A stretch of DNA of 64,000 nt from Arthrobacter_J sp038199985 (GTDB lineage: Bacteria > Actinomycetota > Actinomycetes > Actinomycetales > Micrococcaceae), in NCBI GenBank assembly GCA_038199985.1, contig JBBPYK010000080.1, positions 1-64,000 of the forward strand, in the 5' to 3' direction. This document shows, one piece after another, positions 7,108 through 16,662 of this stretch (positions are counted from its first letter, which is position 1; the number at the start of each line of letters is the position of its first letter). The translations under genes and the position numbers were made by a program. The notes below the pieces were generated by a model. The model ran no database searches, was not told the origin of the DNA, and saw only the letters and a list, made by a program, of their open reading frames with translations.

Positions 7108-7602
7108 ATGACCACTCCGCAACAGCTTTTAGGCAGGAGTGCGGCCGCGTGCGCGGTCGTGCTTCTGGTGTGCTTGCCTCTCCTCACAGGATGCTCTCCT
7201 GAACCATCGGAGACTTCAGCGACTTCGCCGACGTCGAAACCGTCGGAGGGGCTTACCGCCAGCCCAGAGAACACCCCGGGCTCTTCACCCGATTCAGCTC
7301 AGGACAGCGCCGTCGATGCACTTGTCAACGAGGTGAAGACAACACTGGAATCGTCAGCGAAGGCTGGCGGGATCACGACGGCGGCCCAGCTGAGCGCCGC
7401 GTTCGAGTCGGCAGGGATGGATCGTGGGGCCATTGAAGTGTCCCGTGACTCCACTCCCACGGGACTGGCCGTTGCTGCGCTGGAGGCAGCGGCGCCAGTG
7501 GACGGAAAGTGTGTCGTTGCTCAGGTCCGTGAAAATAAAGTCACGGTGATAACACTGCCCGTTCTGGACAGCGGACTCTGCTTCATCGGAGACGAACGGT
7601 AG
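7108..7602 (+). CDS. Secreted lipoprotein of unknown function
   Basis: A 164-residue protein (166 if GTG at 7102 is used; GGAAGA at 7094 favours ATG 7108). It has a lipoprotein signal peptide with lipobox LTGC at about residues 26-29, then a long Ser/Thr/Pro linker (residues about 30-70) and a compact C-terminal domain containing two cysteines (GKCVVAQV and SGLCFIG) that may form a disulphide. This resembles the DUF6993-type lipoproteins found next to ettA in Arthrobacter relatives; that name is from memory. It is probably anchored on the outer face of the cell membrane. Confidence 0.75.
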   Translation: MTTPQQLLGRSAAACAVVLLVCLPLLTGCSPEPSETSATSPTSKPSEGLTASPENTPGSSPDSAQDSAVDALVNEVKTTLESSAKAGGITTAAQLSAAFESAGMDRGAIEVSRDSTPTGLAVAALEAAAPVDGKCVVAQVRENKVTVITLPVLDSGLCFIGDER

Positions 7603-7665
7603 GGCAGACCGGTTCAACCCGCCTAAAATGTGTTTTCCTCCTGCTGACGGACTAGCCTTATAGGT

Positions 7666-9348
7666 ATGGCGGAATTTATTTACACAATGTCCAAGGCCCG
7701 CAAAGCCGTTGGCGAGAAAGTCATCCTTGATGACGTGAGCATGTCCTTCTACCCCGGTGCCAAAATCGGTGTAGTCGGGCCCAATGGTGCGGGAAAGTCC
7801 ACCATCCTCAAAATCATGGCTGGCATCGACCAGCCATCCAATGGCGAAGCGAAGCTGAGCGCCGGCTACACTGTGGGCATCTTGCTGCAAGAACCGCCGC
7901 TCAACGAAGACAAAACGGTTCTTGGAAACGTCCAGGAGGGCGTTGGCGAGATCTACAGCAAAATTCAGCGGTTCAATATGATTTCCGAGGAAATGGCCAG
8001 CCCAGACGCGGACTACGATGTGCTGCTGGAGGAGATGGGCAAACTCCAGGAAGCCATTGATGCCGCTGATGCGTGGGATATCGATTCCCAGCTCGAGCAA
8101 GCGATGGACGCACTCCGCTGCCCGCCGGGAGACGCAGACGTCAGTGTGCTCTCAGGTGGCGAACGACGCCGTGTGGCGCTGTGCAAGTTACTTCTGCAAA
8201 AGCCCGACCTGCTGCTTCTTGACGAACCGACCAACCACCTCGACGCCGAGAGCGTCCTCTGGTTGGAGCAGCACCTGAAGTCTTACCACGGCGCCGTGCT
8301 TGCGGTCACCCACGATCGTTACTTCCTTGACCACGTGGCTCAGTGGATCGCGGAGGTGGACCGGGGGCACCTTTACCCTTACGAGGGCAACTACTCCACT
8401 TATCTAGAAAAGAAGCGTGCCCGTCTAGAAGTTCAGGGCAAAAAAGACGCCAAAATGGCAAAACGACTTTCGGAAGAACTTGAGTGGGTCCGCTCTAACG
8501 CCAAGGGACGACAGACAAAGTCCAAGGCACGCCTGGGACGCTACGAGGAAATGGCAGCGGAAGCTGAGCGTACCCGCAAGCTCGACTTCGAGGAGATCCA
8601 GATTCCGCCGGGCCCGCGCCTTGGGAACCTGGTCATAGAAGCCGACAACCTGAAAAAGGGCTATGGAGATCGTGTTCTGATCGACGGGCTCTCCTTCACA
8701 CTTCCACGCAACGGGATCGTCGGTGTGATCGGCCCAAATGGCGTCGGGAAGACTACGTTGTTCAAGACCATTGTCGGGATGGAACCACTCGACAACGGGG
8801 AGCTGAAAATCGGGGACTCAGTTAAGATTTCCTACGTGGATCAGTCCCGCGGTGGTCTTGATGAAAACAAGTCTGTATGGGAGACCGTCTCAGATGGTCT
8901 CGACTACATTCAGGTTGGCAATGTTGAAATGCCTTCACGTGCCTATGTGTCCGCGTTCGGCTTCAAGGGCCCAGACCAGCAGAAGAAGTCGGGGGTGCTC
9001 TCGGGTGGTGAGCGAAACCGCCTCAACTTGGCTATGACCCTCAAACAAGGCGGCAATCTCCTTCTACTCGACGAACCGACCAACGACCTCGACGTCGAAA
9101 CGCTGTCGAGTCTGGAAAACGCACTGCTTGAATTCCCGGGCTGCGCCGTCGTCGTATCGCACGACCGCTGGTTCTTGGACCGAGTGGCAACGCATATCCT
9201 CTCCTACGAGGGCACGGAGGAAAACCCAGCGAACTGGTACTGGTTTGAAGGCAACTTCGATTCGTACGAGCAGAATAAGGTGGAGCGTCTTGGGGCAGAC
9301 GCAGCGAAACCTCACCGTGTCACGCATCGCCGGTTGACTCGAGGCTAA
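7666..9348 (+). CDS. ettA: Energy-dependent translational throttle protein EttA (ABC-F ATPase)
   Basis: A 560-residue soluble protein with two ABC ATPase domains and no membrane segments. It binds the ribosomal E site and couples the first peptide bond to the cell's ATP/ADP state. Walker A motifs lie near residues 38-46 (GPNGAGKS) and 354-362 (GPNGVGKT), signature LSGGE motifs near 162 and 445, and Walker B motifs (LLLLDEPTNHLD, LLLLDEPTNDLD) near 183 and 465. The linker between the domains (residues about 240-310, rich in Lys/Arg) carries the ABC-F P-site tRNA-interacting arm. The length equals the family norm. A bidirectional terminator follows. Confidence 0.95.
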   Translation: MAEFIYTMSKARKAVGEKVILDDVSMSFYPGAKIGVVGPNGAGKSTILKIMAGIDQPSNGEAKLSAGYTVGILLQEPPLNEDKTVLGNVQEGVGEIYSKIQRFNMISEEMASPDADYDVLLEEMGKLQEAIDAADAWDIDSQLEQAMDALRCPPGDADVSVLSGGERRRVALCKLLLQKPDLLLLDEPTNHLDAESVLWLEQHLKSYHGAVLAVTHDRYFLDHVAQWIAEVDRGHLYPYEGNYSTYLEKKRARLEVQGKKDAKMAKRLSEELEWVRSNAKGRQTKSKARLGRYEEMAAEAERTRKLDFEEIQIPPGPRLGNLVIEADNLKKGYGDRVLIDGLSFTLPRNGIVGVIGPNGVGKTTLFKTIVGMEPLDNGELKIGDSVKISYVDQSRGGLDENKSVWETVSDGLDYIQVGNVEMPSRAYVSAFGFKGPDQQKKSGVLSGGERNRLNLAMTLKQGGNLLLLDEPTNDLDVETLSSLENALLEFPGCAVVVSHDRWFLDRVATHILSYEGTEENPANWYWFEGNFDSYEQNKVERLGADAAKPHRVTHRRLTRG

Positions 9349-9363
9349 CGGAACTTAGCACCG

Positions 9364-9438
9364 CGGAGGTCATCCTCTGGCGTCGGCGGCCTCTCGTGTG
9401 AGGGCGCCAGCGTTGGAGGGTGGCCTCCGTTATTTTTG
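9364..9438. terminator. Bidirectional terminator between ettA and tesB
   Basis: CGGAGGTCATCCTC (9364-9377) pairs with GAGGGTGGCCTCCG (9416-9429), with two G-U pairs, around a further structured loop. TTATTTTTG follows on the plus strand. The genes on the two sides converge. Confidence 0.75.
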
Positions 9439-10389
9439 CGACGCCATACGACGCAGTTTTTGGGCCATGACCTGTTTCTGGAGGGCCCCCATGACTTTGC
9501 TCTTGCCATCGCGCGGCACGCGGATCATTCCTTCCTGCGCCACCGAAGCAACGAGCAGTCCATCCTGACTATAGATCCGGCCCTGCGAAAGACCTCTGGC
9601 TCCTGAAGCGCTTGGCGATTGCTGCACGTATAGTAGCCACTCGTCGACTTTGACTGGACGGTGCCACCACATGGCGTGATCCAGACTGGCTACGCTCATC
9701 CCCGGTGCGATCCAGCTCATGCCGTGTCTGCGAAGGATCGGTTCCAGCAGGGTGTAGTCGCTGGCGAAAGCCAATGCGGCTCGGTGAAGGTTCTGGTCCT
9801 CAGGCATTGAAGCGGTTGTCTTCATCCATACGGCGTTGGTCGCTGTGTGCTTGCCCTTGGACTGCACGTACAGGGCCGGGGTTATATGCCGGATGTCGAA
9901 GGGGCGCTCGAACGCCCACGCTTGCGCTACCGGGTGGTCGAATTTTCCTAAGAGTTCGGCCGTGCTCGGAAGTGACTCGGGGTCTGGCATCCCCTGGGGC
10001 ATGGGCTCGTAGTGTTCCAAGCCGACGTCGTCCACTTGAAAGGACGCGATCAGCGAAAGAATGGGCACACCATTTTGGTAGGCGTGCGTACGCCTCGCCG
10101 AAAACGAACGGCCGTCGCGAAGCCTCTGCACGCCGAACGTGATGGGCTGATCCGGGTCACCAGGCCGAAGAAAGTAGCCGTGCATCGAATGTATGGGGCG
10201 TTCATCTACGGTCCGCATAGCGGCCATGAGCGATTGCCCGAGGACTTGGCCACCAAATACCCGCTGATTGGGTTGAGTGCGCCGGGCTCCTACGAAAATT
10301 TCCTCATCCGTGTGCGCGCTGTCCGCGTCACTGAGGGTCAGCAGCTCAAGAAGTGACGTCGTGGGGTCCGGAAATTCATCTGCAGGCAT
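9430..10389 (-). CDS. tesB: Acyl-CoA thioesterase II
   Basis: A 319-residue double hot-dog protein that hydrolyses acyl-CoA to fatty acid and CoA in the cytoplasm. The N-terminal half carries RVFGGQVLGQ (about residues 43-52) and HSMHGYFLRPGDP; the C-terminal half has ASDYTLLEP with the Asp that forms the TesB catalytic triad, and later SLDHAMWWHRP and GLLVASVAQEG with the catalytic Gln. The length fits the family (about 290-320). The gene converges on ettA with a shared terminator. The start at 10389 gives a normal N-terminus. Confidence 0.9.
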   Translation of the reverse strand: MPADEFPDPTTSLLELLTLSDADSAHTDEEIFVGARRTQPNQRVFGGQVLGQSLMAAMRTVDERPIHSMHGYFLRPGDPDQPITFGVQRLRDGRSFSARRTHAYQNGVPILSLIASFQVDDVGLEHYEPMPQGMPDPESLPSTAELLGKFDHPVAQAWAFERPFDIRHITPALYVQSKGKHTATNAVWMKTTASMPEDQNLHRAALAFASDYTLLEPILRRHGMSWIAPGMSVASLDHAMWWHRPVKVDEWLLYVQQSPSASGARGLSQGRIYSQDGLLVASVAQEGMIRVPRDGKSKVMGALQKQVMAQKLRRMASQK

Positions 10390-10484
10390 GTTATGACCCT
10401 AAACGTAGGTGGCGCCAGCTTCCAATACCTAGGCCACGTGCCGGTTGGTGCCGTCCGACCCAGCTGTCTGGCACGATGGAAAGT

Positions 10485-11168
10485 ATGAGCCATGAAGCAG
10501 CTTCTGAAACAGACGAGATGGAGTTCCCGGACCCTCAAGTGACCGCGGATCTGCATACCTTTATTACGCGCAGTAGAACGGTCGATGACGGGGCGGTGCG
10601 GCTGGTAGCTACCGGCAAGGTCCTTGCCGCGTACGTCTGCGTGGTGAAGCCGTCGTTTCTGGGGCAGGAGGCGCCCACGATTATCGGACTGCGGACCATG
10701 CCGCTCCAACGCGCATTCACTATCGACCGGACAGTGTCGTTGGCTTCCATGGGAGACCGCTTGGCTCGTCTAGGACCGGATGAAGTGAGGGTGTCAGTTC
10801 CGTCAGTCACTGTTCAGGAGGCGTGGACGGGCATCGCCGCACCTCGTACAGGGTGGGAACGTCGCGGCGATATTGCAGCTACGACTCTCGAAACAGCGGC
10901 CCGAGACGGAGTTCGGGACGTCGCGGAAGCACTTCCGGAGAATCCGGGTTCCCCGGTTCTCAGCAGTGTTCGCAGTGCAGTGTGGGGATCGCCTATTGAG
11001 GGCGCTCCTGAGTCGCTACCTGCCGGCGCAGCTTTTGCTGCGTACACGCTTGGATTCCTCGATCCGGAAGAGCCAGCCGTCGTGTTGGAAACCGGTAGGT
11101 GGCTCCGGCTGACCAGCAGACGCGGGCATGTTCTGGTGCGGCGTCCTGCGGCTTTACCGGATCGCTGA
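10485..11168 (+). CDS. Conserved actinobacterial protein of unknown function
   Basis: A 227-residue soluble protein divergent from tesB. The frame is open further upstream, but the residues before ATG 10476/10485 are tesB promoter DNA. ATG 10485 is used here; ATG 10476 (three residues longer) is equally possible and neither has a good ribosome binding site, so the message may be leaderless. The protein lacks membrane segments and catalytic motifs; it has a mixed alpha/beta character (AVRLVATGKVLAAYV early, PAVVLETGRWLRLTS late). I do not recognise a named family. Confidence 0.65.
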   Translation: MSHEAASETDEMEFPDPQVTADLHTFITRSRTVDDGAVRLVATGKVLAAYVCVVKPSFLGQEAPTIIGLRTMPLQRAFTIDRTVSLASMGDRLARLGPDEVRVSVPSVTVQEAWTGIAAPRTGWERRGDIAATTLETAARDGVRDVAEALPENPGSPVLSSVRSAVWGSPIEGAPESLPAGAAFAAYTLGFLDPEEPAVVLETGRWLRLTSRRGHVLVRRPAALPDR

Positions 11169-11183
11169 TTCTGACGGCTTCGA

Positions 11184-11567
11184 TCAGGCGGAATTGACGA
11201 GGGAGTGCGCGGCCCGGTCCATATAATCCCACAGTGTCGCTTCGTGAAGCGGTGGGAGCTCGAGCGAATCAACGGCGCTTCGCATGTGTAATAGCCATCG
11301 GTCCCGGGCAAGTGGTGTCACGCGGAAGGGACCATGGCGCATTCTCAAGCGTGGATGGCCCCTGGTTTCGCTATACGTTTTCGGGCCGCCCCAATACTGT
11401 TCAAGAAACATGCGGAAGCGTTCCTTTGCTGGCTCGAGGTCTTCCTCGGGATACATGGGACGTAGGACTTCATCATCGGCAACGCCGTCGTAAAAGACGT
11501 TTATGAGTTTCACAAACGTTGGGTGACCGCCTATGGCCTCGTAAAAATTCTCGGTTTCAATGGTCAA
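11184..11567 (-). CDS. glbO: Group II truncated haemoglobin (trHbO)
   Basis: A 127-residue 2-over-2 globin. Visible landmarks are NFYEAIGGHPTF at the N-terminus, Tyr B10 within VFYDGV, the EF loop and proximal His within LRMRHGPF (about residue 78), and Trp G8 within RDRWLLHM, all typical of trHbO from mycobacteria and relatives. It probably binds oxygen or handles peroxide and nitric oxide in the cytoplasm. The start lies three bases after the stop of the OsmC-like gene, so the two form an operon, which fits a shared oxidative-stress role. Confidence 0.9.
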   Translation of the reverse strand: MTIETENFYEAIGGHPTFVKLINVFYDGVADDEVLRPMYPEEDLEPAKERFRMFLEQYWGGPKTYSETRGHPRLRMRHGPFRVTPLARDRWLLHMRSAVDSLELPPLHEATLWDYMDRAAHSLVNSA

Positions 11568-11570
11568 AAC

Positions 11571-12044
11571 CTACTCAACACCTGTCTTCGGTTGGTGGTG
11601 GACGGGAAAGTTCACGCTTCGGGCAATGAAGCACACGCTATGAGCTGGAACGTGGAGGGTCTGCGCCTTTTCTGCGTGTGCTTTTTCACTGACCACAACG
11701 TGTGGGTGTAGCACCACTTCAGTAAACTGACCGCTGCCATCGCGGTTCAGATGCAACGTTCCTTCTGCCGCGTCAGAATAGCTCGTGACGGTAATGCCGT
11801 TCTTGACCGCGAGGTGGAGATACGACAACATGTGGCACTGCGTAAGAGCCGCAAGCAGCAGCTGTTCGGGATTCCAGCGGTCGCGATCACCATGAAATGT
11901 CGGGTCTGCTGTGCCCACGAGGTCGGGCAAACCCTCGCCTCGAATGATGTGGTCTCGCCCGTAGCCTCGGTATGACGAGGTTCCCGTGCCACGGTTGCCC
12001 GTCCACTGAACCTGAACCTGATAATGATGCTGCGAAAGATCCAT
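11571..12044 (-). CDS. OsmC-family peroxiredoxin-like protein
   Basis: A 157-residue protein with the OsmC/Ohr fold. The two redox cysteines are seen in ALTQCHML (about residue 71) and HSVCFIARSVNFPV (about residue 137), and the fold-marking segment RWNPEQLLLAAL precedes the first. Such proteins reduce organic hydroperoxides in the cytoplasm using thiols. The length and the LxxxxAxCHML context suit an OsmC-like protein rather than Ohr in the strict sense. It is the first gene of an operon with glbO. Confidence 0.85.
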   Translation of the reverse strand: MDLSQHHYQVQVQWTGNRGTGTSSYRGYGRDHIIRGEGLPDLVGTADPTFHGDRDRWNPEQLLLAALTQCHMLSYLHLAVKNGITVTSYSDAAEGTLHLNRDGSGQFTEVVLHPHVVVSEKAHAEKAQTLHVPAHSVCFIARSVNFPVHHQPKTGVE

Positions 12045-12064
12045 GAGACTTTCCTGCCTAAATC

Positions 12065-12101
12065 AAAGGTGCCGCCCACCATACCGGTCGGCGGCACCTT
12101 T
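12065..12101 (-). terminator. Perfect 12-bp hairpin downstream of pepN
   Basis: AAAGGTGCCGCC (12065-12076) is the exact complement of GGCGGCACCTTT (12090-12101). On the minus strand the stem is followed by a moderately T-rich stretch. It lies between the pepN stop and the osmC start, so it most likely ends the pepN message. Confidence 0.65.
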
Positions 12102-12116
12102 GAGCCTACTAGGGCG

Positions 12117-14678
12117 TCATTTATCGGCGGATTGTGCCTTCAGCGCTCGGACGATTCCGTCCCGACTTTCAACCACAAGGCGGCGAAGTGAAGGACTCTC
12201 TGTGCCTAGATTCTCGATGAAGTGGTCCGTGAGTTCCAATGTTTCGGTGGACGTCAAACGCGAGGGGTAAAGTCCCACGATGATCTGCTGAGCAATTTCG
12301 TGGGTTCGGTCTCTCCACACCTGCTGCGCGGACTCAAAGTACTTTCCGGCATAAGGCTCCAGAAGTGCCTGGTCATGGACACGGGAGAACCCTGCGATCG
12401 CAGAACGCTGTGCAGCGTTGGGCATATCGGTGCTCACGACGATGGACTCCCACGCGGCCGCCTTGGCCTCAGGCGTGGCAATAGCGGCCTTGGCCTGAGC
12501 CGCGGCAAGCTGCCCTGTTGCCGTTGAATCCTGTGCGAACTCGACGTCGATGTGTTCCTGACCGTAGCGACCGCCCACAACCAACGAGGTGAGCAACTCC
12601 CATCGAAGATCGGCGTCCACGCTGAGGCCAGTAAGTTCTAGGGTCCCCGTGAGAAGGCCTTCAATGACGTTCAGCTGTTCTTCCGTCTTTGCGTGACGTG
12701 AATAGGCTTTGACGAACTGGAGCTGGGAGTCAGATTCGGCCACGGCCTCCTGAGCCAAAGCCCACAGACTGTCAGCGGCAGCAACACCCATTTCCGCCTG
12801 ATCATCTGGATTGACGTAGTACGTCAAAGTGGTTGCGAGCTGCCCGAGCAGCACCAGTACGACGGATGAATCGGATTCCGAACCTACGTTCTGCAGGATC
12901 AGTTCGACATAGTCACGAGCAGGCGTCTCGCCGTCGCGTGCCGCATCCCACGCCGAAGCCCACACAAGGGTCCGCGGAAGGGACTCGGAGAAGTCCTTGA
13001 GATGACGCGTGACTGTGCGCTGTGATCCAGCATCCAACCGGATTTTTGCGTACGCGAGGTCATCATCATTGAGTAGAACAATGTGGGGCTTCCTCATGCC
13101 GATGAGGTCCGGAACTTCCGTGCGATCGCCATGGACATCGAGTTCTACTCTGTGGCTGCGCTCCAGCTTGCCCTCGTCGGTGAGGTCGTAAAAGCCGACG
13201 CCGAGACGATGTGGCCGTAGCGTTGGAAAGTTCTCAACCGCCGTCTGAAGAACCGCAAATGACGTGATGACGCCGTCGTCGTCCGTATCGATTTCGGGGC
13301 GGAGCGTATTCACGCCGGCTGTCTCTAGCCAGAGCGAAGACCATTCCTTCAGATCCCGGCCGCTGGCAGCTTCCAGTTCGGAGAGTAGGTCCACCAGTTC
13401 GGTGTTCTTCCAGGAATGCTTTTCGAAGTATTCACGCACCCCTGACATGAATTCTTCCTGACCCACCCAGGCGACGAGTTGTTTGAGGACGGAAGCGCCC
13501 TTGGCATACGTGATGCCGTCGAAATTGACCTGAACATCCTCAAGATCATTGATGGGCGCGACTATAGGGTGGGTGGACGGCAACTGGTCCTGCCGGTAGG
13601 CCCATGCCTTCTCCATGGAGGCAAACGTGGTCCAGGCTTGCTTCCACTCGGTATTTTCGGCGGCAGCAAGAGCGGACATGAATTCCGCGAACGACTCGTT
13701 GAGCCAGAGATCATTCCACCAGCGCATGGTGACGAGGTCGCCAAACCACATGTGTGCTAGCTCGTGAAGGATAGTGATAGCCCTGCGTTCCACCATGGCG
13801 TCCGTCACTCGGGAGCGGAAAATGTAGCTCTCTAGGAACGTGACCGCGCCGGCGTTCTCCATGGCGCCGGCGTTGAACTCAGGCACAAACAACTGGTCGT
13901 ACTTCGAGAACGGGTATGGCGTACCGAACTGCTTTTCATAGAACTCAAAACCCTGCCGTGTGAGGGCGAAGATGTTCTCTGCGTCGAGGTGCTCCATCAG
14001 CGACTTGCGAGCAAAGATGCCGAGCGGAATGATCCGTCCGTCGGAGCTCGTCAGCTCGCTGCGAACTGCTTGATACGGCCCGGCGATGAGAGCGGTGACA
14101 TAGGAAGACAGCACAGGTGTGGGTTCGAATGACCACGTTGACCTGTTCCCGCCGCCGTCGATACTTCCAGCGTCGACGGGATGAGGAGTAGGTGAGTTGG
14201 AGATCACATCCCAGTAGGAGGGGGCTGTCACCTGAAACCGGAACGTTGCCTTGAGATCAGGCTGCTCGAAGACAGCGAACATGCGACGGGAATCTGGGAC
14301 CTCGAATTGGCTGTAAAGGTAGACTTCGTTGTCCACTGGGTCCACGAACCGGTGCAGTCCCTCGCCGGTGTTCATGTACATTCCGTCGGCTTCGACAACG
14401 AGTTCGTTGGACGCGGCGAGATTATCAAGCCTGATGCGAACGCCGTCGGACACTTCCGTTGCGTCCAACTCCACGCCGTTGAGCGTCACGCGGTGAACAA
14501 CACTGGTCACTGCGTCAATGAAAGTTGATGCTCCCGTTGATGCGGAAAACCGCACGACGGTAGTGGATCCGAAGATCTTGTCGCCCCGAGTGAGGTCAAG
14601 GTTCACGTCGTAAGATTCGACGTTGAGCAGGTTGGCGCGCTCCTGGGCTTCGGTGCGCGTCAGGTTCATTCCTGGCAA
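12117..14678 (-). CDS. pepN: Aminopeptidase N (M1 family zinc metallopeptidase)
   Basis: An 853-residue cytoplasmic aminopeptidase removing N-terminal residues from peptides. The substrate-recognition GAMEN motif lies near residue 266 (NAGAMENAGAVTF). The zinc site HELAHMWFGDLV near residue 303 is followed by the third ligand Glu in LWLNESFAEF. A C-terminal ERAP1-like helical domain fills the rest, giving the actinobacterial PepN length (about 840-860). Start: TTG at 14678 has GGAGG seven bases upstream, whereas ATG at 14669 has none, so TTG is favoured. The gene is divergent from the gamma-glutamyltransferase gene with 121 bases between them. Confidence 0.95.
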   Translation of the reverse strand: MPGMNLTRTEAQERANLLNVESYDVNLDLTRGDKIFGSTTVVRFSASTGASTFIDAVTSVVHRVTLNGVELDATEVSDGVRIRLDNLAASNELVVEADGMYMNTGEGLHRFVDPVDNEVYLYSQFEVPDSRRMFAVFEQPDLKATFRFQVTAPSYWDVISNSPTPHPVDAGSIDGGGNRSTWSFEPTPVLSSYVTALIAGPYQAVRSELTSSDGRIIPLGIFARKSLMEHLDAENIFALTRQGFEFYEKQFGTPYPFSKYDQLFVPEFNAGAMENAGAVTFLESYIFRSRVTDAMVERRAITILHELAHMWFGDLVTMRWWNDLWLNESFAEFMSALAAAENTEWKQAWTTFASMEKAWAYRQDQLPSTHPIVAPINDLEDVQVNFDGITYAKGASVLKQLVAWVGQEEFMSGVREYFEKHSWKNTELVDLLSELEAASGRDLKEWSSLWLETAGVNTLRPEIDTDDDGVITSFAVLQTAVENFPTLRPHRLGVGFYDLTDEGKLERSHRVELDVHGDRTEVPDLIGMRKPHIVLLNDDDLAYAKIRLDAGSQRTVTRHLKDFSESLPRTLVWASAWDAARDGETPARDYVELILQNVGSESDSSVVLVLLGQLATTLTYYVNPDDQAEMGVAAADSLWALAQEAVAESDSQLQFVKAYSRHAKTEEQLNVIEGLLTGTLELTGLSVDADLRWELLTSLVVGGRYGQEHIDVEFAQDSTATGQLAAAQAKAAIATPEAKAAAWESIVVSTDMPNAAQRSAIAGFSRVHDQALLEPYAGKYFESAQQVWRDRTHEIAQQIIVGLYPSRLTSTETLELTDHFIENLGTESPSLRRLVVESRDGIVRALKAQSADK

Positions 14679-14799
14679 GGTAATGCCTCCAGTAGTGAGT
14701 CATGGGTGGTCACGGACCGCTCCCCGGCGGCGTGAGCTACGTTACGCGGTTCTGGCACTTCTTCACCACTTGAGGTGCTTGGCGCGTAGGATCACCTCC

Positions 14800-16620
14800 A
14801 TGAATTCACCATTTCGGCAACCCCCCGAGTTCACGACACGCCCTACACTCCGCGGAACGTTCGGCATGGTTTCGAGTACGCACTGGCTCGCCAGCGCTGC
14901 CGCTCAGAGCGTTCTGGAGCGCGGGGGGAATGCTTTCGACGCCGCCGTCGCTGGAGGTTTCGTTCTCCACGTGGTGGAGCCGCACCTTAACGGTCCCGGT
15001 GGAGATATGTCCACGCTCGTGTCCACCGAAGATGGTGGCACCAGAGTGCTCATGGGCCAGGGCCCCGCTCCTGCCAGCGCTACCATCGAGCACTACCGCT
15101 CTGAAGGGCTCGACGCCGTTCCCGGTTCCGGCGCTCTGGCGGCAGCTGTCCCGGGCGCGGTGGACGCTTGGCTTCTGCTCTTGGCAGACCGAGGGACCAT
15201 GGAACTGCGGGATGTGCTGTCCTATGCAATTCACTATGCGCGTCACGGTCACCCCGTGCTGGATCGAGTGTGCCGGACCATAGCCGCCGTTGAAGATTTA
15301 TTTACTGAGCACTGGCCCGATTCCGCGCAGTTGTGGATGCCACAGGGCCGTGTTCCATTGCCGGGGGAGCTCGTAACCAACCCCGGCTACGCGGACACCC
15401 TGGAGCGTCTTATCGAAGCCAGCGACGGTGAACCGACGCGGTCCCACCGGATTGGAGCGGCTCGCAACGTGTGGGCTCAGGGGTTCGTTGCGGATGCGAT
15501 AGGGGCCAATGCTGCTCGCGTTCACCGCCACTCCAGCGGAACCGACCATGCGGGGGTGATAACTGCCGCCGACGTCGGATCCTTTTCCGCGAGCTGGGAG
15601 GAACCAGTGACGCTGAATTTTCGGGGGCATACGATTTCAAAAACCGGGCCGTGGGGGCAGGGGCCTGTCTTGCTGCAGACGTTGGCTATCCTCGATGGTT
15701 TTGATGACTCGCGGCTGGACCCGGGAACGGCTTTGGGGGTGCACACGATTACCGAGGCGCTAAAGCTGGCGATGGCGGACCGGGATGCATACTACGGTGA
15801 TCCGGCAGACCCAGAGGCGGTCCCTCTGGAAACACTCCTATCTCCGGAATACGCAGCCCATCGAAGGACCCTCATTGGTGAGTCCGCGTCAGAAGAATTC
15901 CTTCCTGGCACGATAGATGGATGTGATGCCTATGTTCCGCCGCTGGTGACCCTGGACGAGTGGGACGAGTCCCGAGGCGATTCTGCCGGCGGCGCGGCAG
16001 TCGGCGAACCGACAGTGGGTGACCACGGGCAGACCAGGGGCGATACATGCCATATCGATGTGGTGGATAAGTGGGGAAATATGATTGCCGCCACGCCGTC
16101 AGGAGGTTGGCTACAATCCTCTCCGGCGATACCTGAATTAGGATTTTGTCTGGGCACCCGCCTGCAAATGACGTGGCTCGATGAAGCAGCACCGTCGGCG
16201 CTGCGTCCAGGCAGCCGCCCGCGAACTACCCTGACACCTACTCTCGTCAGTAAAAACGGACGCGTTGTTGAAGCGTTGGGCTCTCCTGGCGGTGATCAAC
16301 AAGAACAGGGGCAGCTTCTATACCTATTGCGACGTCTAGTTGGTGGATACACGCCGCAGGAAGCGATCGACGCACCCGCCTTCCATACGACGTCGTTGGC
16401 TGCTTCCTTTTGGCCTCGGACATGGGAGCCGGCCGGACTGGTCGTAGAGGACAGGCTAGGACCCGAATGTTTAACTGAACTGGCACGTCGCGGACACAGG
16501 ATCACCCGGGCCGGGGACTGGTCTCTGGGCCGGCTCTGCACCGTTGGCCGGGACAACGAAGGGGTTCTTTTTGCGGCGGCGAATCCTCGGGGAATGCAGG
16601 GATACGCATCGGGTCGGTAG
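14800..16620 (+). CDS. Gamma-glutamyltransferase family protein
   Basis: A 606-residue Ntn-hydrolase homologous to gamma-glutamyltranspeptidase. The N-terminal GGNAFDAAVAGGFVLHVVEP (about residues 49-68) and HLNGPGGDMS are family hallmarks. The self-processing site is DTCHIDVVDKWGNM, with Thr as the predicted nucleophile of the small subunit, followed by SGGWLQSSP and GSPGGDQQ. No signal peptide is evident, so the protein may act inside the cell on glutathione-like or other gamma-glutamyl amides. Actinobacteria use mycothiol, so the true substrate is uncertain. ATG 14800 is preferred because upstream residues in the open frame match the pepN 5' region. Confidence 0.85.
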   Translation: MNSPFRQPPEFTTRPTLRGTFGMVSSTHWLASAAAQSVLERGGNAFDAAVAGGFVLHVVEPHLNGPGGDMSTLVSTEDGGTRVLMGQGPAPASATIEHYRSEGLDAVPGSGALAAAVPGAVDAWLLLLADRGTMELRDVLSYAIHYARHGHPVLDRVCRTIAAVEDLFTEHWPDSAQLWMPQGRVPLPGELVTNPGYADTLERLIEASDGEPTRSHRIGAARNVWAQGFVADAIGANAARVHRHSSGTDHAGVITAADVGSFSASWEEPVTLNFRGHTISKTGPWGQGPVLLQTLAILDGFDDSRLDPGTALGVHTITEALKLAMADRDAYYGDPADPEAVPLETLLSPEYAAHRRTLIGESASEEFLPGTIDGCDAYVPPLVTLDEWDESRGDSAGGAAVGEPTVGDHGQTRGDTCHIDVVDKWGNMIAATPSGGWLQSSPAIPELGFCLGTRLQMTWLDEAAPSALRPGSRPRTTLTPTLVSKNGRVVEALGSPGGDQQEQGQLLYLLRRLVGGYTPQEAIDAPAFHTTSLAASFWPRTWEPAGLVVEDRLGPECLTELARRGHRITRAGDWSLGRLCTVGRDNEGVLFAAANPRGMQGYASGR

Positions 16621-16662
16621 GCTTAAGGCGATGGCTCCCACCGAACGCAAAGGACCCTGTTG

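Noticed and set aside
10353..10484. N-terminal extension of the conserved protein ending at 11168
   Set aside because: It lies over the tesB start and promoter and reads as low-quality protein.
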